NCBI RefSeq assembly: GCF_006539725.1
Contig: NZ_BJNO01000012.1
Location: 95,593 to 159,592 of the forward strand
Origin: Klebsiella terrigena
GTDB lineage: Bacteria; Pseudomonadota; Gammaproteobacteria; Enterobacterales; Enterobacteriaceae
Length of the DNA: 64,000 bases
Reading direction: 5' to 3'
The notes beneath the pieces are model-generated. The model ran no database searches and was not told the origin of the DNA. It saw only the letters and a list, made by a program, of their open reading frames with translations. Positions 57,908 through 64,000 of the stretch are shown here, one piece after another; the first letter of the stretch is position 1; every line of letters starts with the position of its first letter. The position numbers were made by a program, and so were the translations under genes.

Positions 57908-60565
57908 ATGAGCCAACGAGGCCTGGAAGCATTATTGCGGCCAAAATCGATCGCCGTCATTGGCGCGTCAATGAAACCACAGCGTGCCGGTTATCTGATG
58001 ATGCGCAACCTGTTGGCCGGGGGCTTTAACGGCCCGGTCCTGCCGGTCACTCCGGCATGGAAAGCCGTTCAGGGCGTGCTGGCATGGCCGACTATCGACA
58101 GCCTGCCGTTTACTCCCGACCTTGCCGTACTCTGCACCAACGCCCGGCGAAACCTTGAGCTGCTTGAGGCGTTGGGGCAAAAGGGCTGCAAAACCTGCAT
58201 TATTCTCTCCTCCCCGCCGGAGCAGTATCCGGCGCTGCTCGAGCGTGCCGCCCGCTATCAGATGCGGCTGTTGGGCCCAAATAGTCTCGGGCTGCTGGCG
58301 CCCTGGCAAGGGCTGAATGCCAGCTTTTCGCCGGTGCCAATTCGCCGGGGCAAGCTGGCGTTTATCTCCCAGTCTGCCGCGGTGTCGAATACCATTCTTG
58401 ACTGGGCGCAGCAGCGCGAGATGGGCTTCTCATACTTTATTGCGCTGGGCGACAGCCTGGATATCGACGTTGACGATCTGCTCGATTTCCTCGCCCGCGA
58501 TAGCAAAACCAGCGCCATTCTGCTCTATCTCGAACACCTCAGCGACGCCCGCCGCTTTGTTTCCGCGGCCCGCAGCGCATCGCGCAATAAGCCGATTCTG
58601 GTGATTAAAAGCGGACGCAGCCCGGCGGCGCAAAAGCTGCTGCACGTCAACTCGGGGATGGACCCGGCCTGGGACGCCGCGATTCAGCGCGCGGGCCTGC
58701 TGCGGGTGCAGGATACCCATGAGCTCTTCTCCGCCGTCGAGACGCTGAGCCATATGCGCCCCCTGCGCGGCGAGAAATTAATGATAGTCAGCAACGGCGC
58801 AGCTCCTGCGGCGCTGGCGCTGGACGAGCTTTGGCTGCGCAATGGCAAACTTGCCTCGCTAAGCGACGATACCGGCGACAGGCTGCGGCAGGCGCTGCCG
58901 GGAAGTATCGATATCGCTAACCCGCTGGATCTGCGCGACGATGCCAGCAGCGAGCACTATCTCAAGGCCCTCAACGTGCTGCTGGATAGTCAGGATTATG
59001 ATGCCCTGCTGGTCATTCACTCTCCGAGCGCGGCCGCGCCGGGAACCGAAAGCGCGCTGGCGCTGATTGACGCCTTAAAAAACCATCCGCGCGGCAAGTA
59101 CGTTACGGTGCTGACGAACTGGTGCGGCGAATACTCGTCTCAGGAAGCCCGGCGCCTGTTTAGCGATGCGGGTCTGCCAACCTACCGTACGCCGGAAGGC
59201 ACCATCACCGCCTTTATGCATATGGTGGAGTACCGACGTAACCAGAAGCAGCTGCGGGAAACGCCGGTGCTTTCGGATACGGTGACGGCCAACACTGCAG
59301 AAGCCCATACGCTGCTGCAGCGGGCAATAACCGAAGGCGCAACTACCTTAGATACCCACGAAGTCAGCCCCGTGCTGCGCGCCTATGGTATCCATACCCT
59401 GCCGACGTGGATTGCCGCCGACAGCGCCGAGGCGGTGCACATCGCCGAGCAAATTGGCTACCCGGTCGCGCTGAAGCTGCGTTCCCCGGATATCCCGCAC
59501 AAGTCAGAAGTTCAGGGCGTAATGCTCTATCTGCGTACCGCCGCCGAAGTACAGCAGGCGGCAGATGCTATTTTTGACCGGGTCAAAATGACCTGGCCGC
59601 AGGCGCGTATTCATGGCCTGCTGGTTCAAAGCATGGCAAATCGCGCCGGAGCGCAGGAGCTGCGGGTGGTCGTTGAACAGGATCCGGTCTTCGGGCCGCT
59701 GATTATGCTGGGTGAAGGCGGCGTCGAATGGCGCGCGGAGGATCAGGCCGCCGTCGCCCTGCCGCCGCTCAATATGAACCTGGCCCGCTATCTGGTTATT
59801 CAGGCGATCAAAAGCAAAAAGATCCGTGGCCGTAGCGCCCTGCGCCCGCTGGATATCTCCGGCTTAAGCCAGCTGCTGGTTCAGGTGTCGAACCTTATCG
59901 TCGACTGCCCGGAGATCCAGCGGCTGGATATCCACCCTCTGCTGGCGTCCGGCAACGAGTTTACCGCGCTCGACGTGACGCTAGGTCTTGCCCCGTTCAC
60001 CGGCGATAGCGAAAGCCGGCTGGCGATACGCCCTTATCCCCAGCAGCAGGAGGAGTGGGTGGTGTTGAAAAATGGCGAACGCTGCCTGTTCCGCCCAATT
60101 TTGCCCGAAGATGAACCGCAGCTGCTGGCCTTTATCGCTCAGGTGACCAAAGAAGATCTCTATTACCGCTACTTCAGCGAGATCAATGAATTTACTCACG
60201 ATGATTTAGCCAATATGACGCAGATCGACTACGATCGAGAAATGGCCTTTGTTGCGGTACGCGCGAGCGCAGAGGGATCGGAGATCCTCGGCGTTACGCG
60301 TGCGATCTCCGATCCCGATAACATTGATGCGGAATTCGCCGTCCTGGTCCGCTCTGATTTGAAGGGATTAGGTTTAGGCCGCAGGCTGATGGAAAAGCTG
60401 ATTACCTATACGCAAAGCCACGGTCTACAGCGGTTAAACGGGATCACAATGCCCAATAACAGGGGCATGATTGCTCTTGCCAGGAAGCTTGGCTTTAAGG
60501 TGGATATTCAGCTGGAAGACGGGATTGTCAGCTTGTCCCTGCAATTTTCAGCGCAACAATCATAA
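57908..60565 (+). CDS. patZ: Protein lysine acetyltransferase PatZ (Pka)
   Basis: Large enzyme of 885 residues that acetylates acetyl-CoA synthetase and other proteins. Domains: an NDP-forming acyl-CoA synthetase-like part at about 1-690 (CoA-binding IAVIGASMKPQRAG near the start, ATP-grasp-like GYPVALKLRSPDIPHKSEVQG around residue 520) and a C-terminal GNAT domain at about 720-885 (LVRSDLKGLGLGRRLMEKL is the acetyl-CoA loop). Confidence 0.96.
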   Translation: MSQRGLEALLRPKSIAVIGASMKPQRAGYLMMRNLLAGGFNGPVLPVTPAWKAVQGVLAWPTIDSLPFTPDLAVLCTNARRNLELLEALGQKGCKTCIILSSPPEQYPALLERAARYQMRLLGPNSLGLLAPWQGLNASFSPVPIRRGKLAFISQSAAVSNTILDWAQQREMGFSYFIALGDSLDIDVDDLLDFLARDSKTSAILLYLEHLSDARRFVSAARSASRNKPILVIKSGRSPAAQKLLHVNSGMDPAWDAAIQRAGLLRVQDTHELFSAVETLSHMRPLRGEKLMIVSNGAAPAALALDELWLRNGKLASLSDDTGDRLRQALPGSIDIANPLDLRDDASSEHYLKALNVLLDSQDYDALLVIHSPSAAAPGTESALALIDALKNHPRGKYVTVLTNWCGEYSSQEARRLFSDAGLPTYRTPEGTITAFMHMVEYRRNQKQLRETPVLSDTVTANTAEAHTLLQRAITEGATTLDTHEVSPVLRAYGIHTLPTWIAADSAEAVHIAEQIGYPVALKLRSPDIPHKSEVQGVMLYLRTAAEVQQAADAIFDRVKMTWPQARIHGLLVQSMANRAGAQELRVVVEQDPVFGPLIMLGEGGVEWRAEDQAAVALPPLNMNLARYLVIQAIKSKKIRGRSALRPLDISGLSQLLVQVSNLIVDCPEIQRLDIHPLLASGNEFTALDVTLGLAPFTGDSESRLAIRPYPQQQEEWVVLKNGERCLFRPILPEDEPQLLAFIAQVTKEDLYYRYFSEINEFTHDDLANMTQIDYDREMAFVAVRASAEGSEILGVTRAISDPDNIDAEFAVLVRSDLKGLGLGRRLMEKLITYTQSHGLQRLNGITMPNNRGMIALARKLGFKVDIQLEDGIVSLSLQFSAQQS

Positions 60566-60679
60566 ACTGACGACCGCAATTGTTGACCACTTTAGCGGGT
60601 AGTAATGTTATTATTGCCCGCTTACGTCGTCTGCATGGTACAGAAGACCCTTCAATAAACAGAGAAGAAACGCACTGTG

Positions 60680-62035
60680 ATGTTGTCAAAATTTAAGCGC
60701 AATAAACATCAACAACACCTTGCCCAACTCCCTAAGCTTTCTCAGTCAGTTGATGATATCGAGTTCTTTTACGCTCCGGCAGATTTTCGGCAAGCGTTAC
60801 TGGCAAAGATAGCTCACGCCACTCAGCGTATTTGCATTATTGCGCTCTATCTGGAGCAAGATGATGGCGGCAAAGGAATTCTGCAGGCACTCTATGACGC
60901 CAAACGCCAGCGTCCAGAATTAGATGTTCGCATCCTGGTTGACTGGCACCGAGCCCAGCGCGGGCGCATTGGCGCTGCGGCAGCCAACACCAACGCCGAC
61001 TGGTACTGCCGCATGGCGCAGGAAAATCCTGGCGTTGATATCCCGGTTTACGGCGTGCCGGTGAATACCCGCGAGGCGCTCGGCGTACTGCATTTTAAAG
61101 GTTTCATCGTTGATGAGTGCGTGCTCTACAGCGGCGCCAGCCTGAATGATGTTTATCTTCATCAGCACGATAAGTATCGCTACGACCGCTATCAGTGCAT
61201 TCGCAACGGCAAAATGGCCGACGTGATGTTCGACTGGGTGGAGCATAATCTGGTCGAAGGCCGCGGCGTGAATCGCCTCGACAGAGCCGATCGTCCGAAA
61301 AGCCCGGAAATTAAAAATGATATCCGTCAGTACCGCCAGGAACTTCGGGATAGCGGCTATCATTATGTCGGCGATGCGGAAAACGATCGGCTGTCGGTAA
61401 CGCCGCTGGTTGGCCTCGGGAAATCAAGTCTGCTGAACAAAACCATCTTCCATCTGATGCCCTGCGCGGAACGGAAGCTGACTATCTGTACGCCGTACTT
61501 TAACCTTCCGGCCCTGCTGGTGCGTAATATCATCCAGCTGCTGCGCAGCGGGAAGACGGTAGAAATTATCGTCGGCGATAAGACGGCAAACGACTTCTAT
61601 ATTCCTGAAGATCAGCCGTTTAAGATTATCGGCGCGCTCCCCTATCTGTATGAGATCAACCTACGCCGCTTCCTGAGCCGGCTGCAATACTATGTTAACA
61701 CCGATCAGCTGATTGTCCGTTTGTGGAAGGATGACGATAACAGCTATCACCTGAAAGGCATGTGGGTTGATGACGAATGGATGCTGCTGACCGGCAATAA
61801 TCTTAATCCGCGCGCCTGGCGCCTGGATCTGGAAAACGCCATTCTTATCCACGATCCGCAGCACCAGCTTGGCGCGATGCGTGAAAAAGAGCTGCATCTG
61901 ATTCGCCAGCATACGACGGTGGTTAAGCACTATCGCGACCTGCAAAGCATCGCCGAGTATCCGGTAAAAGTGCGTAAGCTGATTCGCCGCCTGAGGCGCA
62001 TCCGTATCGACCGGCTAATCAGCCGTATTCTCTGA
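60680..62035 (+). CDS. pssA: CDP-diacylglycerol--serine O-phosphatidyltransferase
   Basis: Phospholipase-D-superfamily enzyme of 451 residues that makes phosphatidylserine, the precursor of phosphatidylethanolamine. Two HKD motifs: [20 protein letters not shown] near residue 138 and [20 protein letters not shown] near residue 357. Basic C-terminus ([15 protein letters not shown]) supports peripheral membrane binding. The ATG at 60680 matches E. coli; a GTG directly before it is not needed. Confidence 0.97.
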   Translation: MLSKFKRNKHQQHLAQLPKLSQSVDDIEFFYAPADFRQALLAKIAHATQRICIIALYLEQDDGGKGILQALYDAKRQRPELDVRILVDWHRAQRGRIGAAAANTNADWYCRMAQENPGVDIPVYGVPVNTREALGVLHFKGFIVDECVLYSGASLNDVYLHQHDKYRYDRYQCIRNGKMADVMFDWVEHNLVEGRGVNRLDRADRPKSPEIKNDIRQYRQELRDSGYHYVGDAENDRLSVTPLVGLGKSSLLNKTIFHLMPCAERKLTICTPYFNLPALLVRNIIQLLRSGKTVEIIVGDKTANDFYIPEDQPFKIIGALPYLYEINLRRFLSRLQYYVNTDQLIVRLWKDDDNSYHLKGMWVDDEWMLLTGNNLNPRAWRLDLENAILIHDPQHQLGAMREKELHLIRQHTTVVKHYRDLQSIAEYPVKVRKLIRRLRRIRIDRLISRIL

Positions 62036-62040
62036 ATTCC

Positions 62041-62066
62041 AGCCCCGCTTCGCCGGGGCTTTTTTA
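62041..62066 (+). terminator. Terminator of pssA
   Basis: Stem AGCCCCG/CGGGGCT with a 6-base loop, then six T. yfiM starts 11 bases later, so some read-through is likely. Confidence 0.85.
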
Positions 62067-62076
62067 TGGGATCGTT

Positions 62077-62400
62077 ATGCGTAAAGTCATCATCATCGCT
62101 CCTCTGCTGCTGAGCGGCTGTAGCCATATGGCCAATGATTCATGGCACGGCCAGGATAAGGCCCAGCACTTTATCGCCTCAGCCATGCTCTCCGCAGCGG
62201 GTAACGAATACGCGCAGCACCAGGGTTACAGCCGCGATCGCAGCGCCGCCATCGGCTTTATGTTTTCGGTAAGCCTGGGCGCATCGAAGGAGCTGTGGGA
62301 TAGCCGCCCGGCGGGGAGCGGCTGGAGCTGGAAAGATTTTGCCTGGGACGTGGCCGGAGCCACAACCGGTTACGCGGTGTGGCAGCTGGCGCATCAGTAA
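62077..62400 (+). CDS. yfiM: Lipoprotein YfiM
   Basis: Small protein of 107 residues with a lipobox (PLLLSGC, Cys15), so predicted to be a lipoprotein of the envelope. The mature part has [10 protein letters not shown] and a glycine-rich hydrophobic end ([14 protein letters not shown]), the DUF2279-like pattern. Function unknown. It follows pssA and converges on kgtP with a 3-base gap. Confidence 0.88.
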   Translation: MRKVIIIAPLLLSGCSHMANDSWHGQDKAQHFIASAMLSAAGNEYAQHQGYSRDRSAAIGFMFSVSLGASKELWDSRPAGSGWSWKDFAWDVAGATTGYAVWQLAHQ

Positions 62401-62403
62401 TAT

Positions 62404-63702
62404 CTACAGGCGTAATCCCTTGCCCTTACGGTGCAGCATCAGGGAGACGAAGAAAGCTAACGCTCCCATGACGGTGACATACCAGTAAAACGCGTGTTCT
62501 GCTCCGACTGATTTTAACAGCAATGCGACATATTCAGCCGAACCGCCGAACAGCGCATTGGCGACCGCGTAGGATAACCCAACGCCTAGTGCACGTACCT
62601 GAGCCGGGAACATCTCCGCCTTTAAAATACCGCTGATCGAGGTATAGAAACTGATGATCAGTAAGGCACACATAACCAGCGCGAATGCGGCATACGGTGA
62701 AGTGACATTTTGTAATGCGCTCAAAATCGGTACGGTAAAGAGGGTCACGAGTACGCCGAAACAGAGCATTGAGGTTCGCCGGCCAATCCTGTCCGATAGC
62801 GCACCAAATAGCGGCTGAGCCAGCATATAGAAAAATAGAGCGGCGGTCATAATCATGCTGGCCGTACTGGCGCTCATTCCAGCCGTATTGACCAGGTATT
62901 TCTGCATATAGGTCGTAAAGGTGTAAAAGCTTAGCGAGCCGGCGGCGGTAAAGCCCAGCACCATCATAAATGCCCGGCGATTACGCCATAATCCTTTAAA
63001 GGATCCAGCTTCTTTCAGCGCCCGGGTCTCCTGCTGCGAAGTTTCATCCAGCTGACGCCGGAGCCATAGCGCCACTACCGCCATTACAGCTCCCAGCGCA
63101 AAAGGAATACGCCATCCCCAGGCGTGCAGCTGTTCATCGCTGAGAATCTGCTGCAGCGCCACCACCACCAGGACCGCCAGCAGCTGCCCGCCGATAAGCG
63201 TTACGTACTGGAAGGATGCGTAGAAGCCTTTCTTCCCCTCAACGGCAACCTCACTCATGTAAGTTGCGCTGGTTCCGTATTCACCGCCGACCGAGATGCC
63301 CTGGAAAAGGCGGGCCAGCAGCAGGAGTGCGGGAGCCCATGTGCCGATCGTCGCGTAGCCCGGCAGGCAGGCAATAACCAGCGATCCCATACACATCATG
63401 CACACCGAGATGAGCATTGAGGTCTTGCGGCCACGGCGATCGGCAATACGGCCAAACAGCCATCCACCGATGGGGCGCATCAGGAAGCCGGCGGCGAATA
63501 CGCCTGCGGTTTGTAGCAGCTGGGTGGTGGTGTTTCCTGAGGGGAAGAAGATATGCGCAAAATAGAGAGAGCAGAATGAGTAGACATAAAAATCAAACCA
63601 TTCGACCAAATTCCCCGAGGATGCTCCAACAATCGCCCATATGCGACGGCGGGTATCAGCGTGTTTCAGCGATCCCCGTTCGTTAATACTGCTTTCTACC
63701 AT
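62404..63702 (-). CDS. kgtP: Alpha-ketoglutarate permease
   Basis: Proton symporter of 432 residues in the MHS branch of the MFS, importing 2-oxoglutarate. Twelve hydrophobic segments; signatures [22 protein letters not shown] at the start, [10 protein letters not shown] in the first loop, [19 protein letters not shown] and [17 protein letters not shown] site upstream indicates catabolite control. In E. coli an rRNA operon lies upstream; the window ends before that point. Confidence 0.97.
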   Translation of the reverse strand: MVESSINERGSLKHADTRRRIWAIVGASSGNLVEWFDFYVYSFCSLYFAHIFFPSGNTTTQLLQTAGVFAAGFLMRPIGGWLFGRIADRRGRKTSMLISVCMMCMGSLVIACLPGYATIGTWAPALLLLARLFQGISVGGEYGTSATYMSEVAVEGKKGFYASFQYVTLIGGQLLAVLVVVALQQILSDEQLHAWGWRIPFALGAVMAVVALWLRRQLDETSQQETRALKEAGSFKGLWRNRRAFMMVLGFTAAGSLSFYTFTTYMQKYLVNTAGMSASTASMIMTAALFFYMLAQPLFGALSDRIGRRTSMLCFGVLVTLFTVPILSALQNVTSPYAAFALVMCALLIISFYTSISGILKAEMFPAQVRALGVGLSYAVANALFGGSAEYVALLLKSVGAEHAFYWYVTVMGALAFFVSLMLHRKGKGLRL

Positions 63703-64000
63703 TGTTATTCTGCTCCAGCAAAGACTGCAATCTGTCTCGTCGGGCGTACCACGTCACTTAGACAAATCAATTAGTAAAACAAATGTTATATAATTGTTAT
63801 ATTTTTATATGTGATTTAACTCACATTTATTTTCGTCATGCGGGTATTCGGAATGAACGATAAAGCAGGAGCGGGGATAGAGTGAAATATGGGGGTGAGG
63901 CGGCGACAGTAGGCTTTTATGTTGCAGTTGCCGGTAGATGAGCACGCGGAACGCGGCGCGCAGCGCCCGATCCGGGCGGCGTCCGGTCACTTTTCATGAA
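63703..64000. promoter_or_regulatory. Region upstream of kgtP to the window edge
   Basis: 298 bases without a supported gene. The first 125 bases hold the kgtP promoter and CRP site. The rest is GC-rich, with a hairpin-forming GCGCCCGATCCGGGCGGC near 63963-63980. No rRNA or tRNA sequence is recognisable before the edge. Confidence 0.6.
63785..63828 (-). promoter_or_regulatory. kgtP promoter with class II CRP site
   Basis: A near-perfect CRP palindrome TGTGATTTAACTCACA lies at 63810-63825. On the minus strand a -10 TATAAC (63785-63790) puts the start near 63778, so the CRP centre is about 40 bases upstream, a class II activator position. Confidence 0.75.

Noticed and set aside
63805..63990. 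61-codon frame at the right edge of the window
   Set aside because: Begins within the CRP/promoter region, no ribosome site, no similarity recognised.

Overview
The window is a chromosomal segment of a gamma-proteobacterium of the family Enterobacteriaceae. Gene order follows the Escherichia coli pepB-isc-glyA-purL-rnc-rpoE-kgtP arc almost gene for gene, while the GC-rich third positions, several replaced accessory blocks and some protein variants point to the Klebsiella/Raoultella/Kluyvera/Enterobacter side of the family. Genus and species cannot be fixed from this window alone. No rRNA, tRNA, CRISPR array, insertion sequence or prophage was seen.

Layout. 1-7310: the iron-sulfur assembly operon iscRSUA-hscBA-fdx-iscX-pepB (minus strand; pepB is cut by the window edge), with two adjacent IscR sites at its promoter. 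7433-9097: trmJ and suhB, divergent. 9141-13282: an accessory stretch with a ZevAB-like metal export pair, csiE and hcaT. 13370-20784: a rearranged yph locus (aldose-epimerase-like YphB, a sugar-porter permease, the giant DUF5107/TPR protein YphG, ROK repressor YphH, DoxX protein YphA). 20851-28203: glyA, hmp, glnB, the glrK-qseG-glrR two-component operon and the sRNA glmY that it controls. 28204-36455: purL, mltF, tadA, pgpC, an RpiR regulator and ferredoxin yfhL. 36452-43111: lepA-lepB-rnc-era-recO-pdxJ-acpS. 43298-45987: the sigma-E operon rpoE-rseABC. 46408-50205: nadB, trmN, srmB. 50321-53878: an accessory sugar or sugar-acid cassette (GntR regulator, ManD-like dehydratase, glucoside-type PTS permease). 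53933-63702: grcA, ung, yfiF, trxC, tapT, patZ, pssA, yfiM, kgtP.

Regulatory sites read directly from the bases include paired IscR sites (iscR), PurR boxes (glyA, purL), an NsrR palindrome (hmp), a sigma-54 promoter with three GlrR palindromes (glmY), a sigma-E promoter (rpoE), a NadR box (nadB), two FNR boxes (grcA) and a class II CRP site (kgtP). They tie most of the window to iron-sulfur, nitrosative, envelope, purine/one-carbon, NAD and oxygen control.

The most unusual structural feature is a set of four ERIC-family repeats, all inside polycistronic units: two in the isc operon (iscX/pepB and a decayed one at iscA/hscB) and two in the rnc operon (a full one between era and recO that runs up to the recO start codon, and an internally deleted one inside the rnc leader hairpin). 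The accessory sugar loci at 13370-20284 and 50321-53878 have no obvious assigned substrate and are the best candidates for undescribed metabolism.
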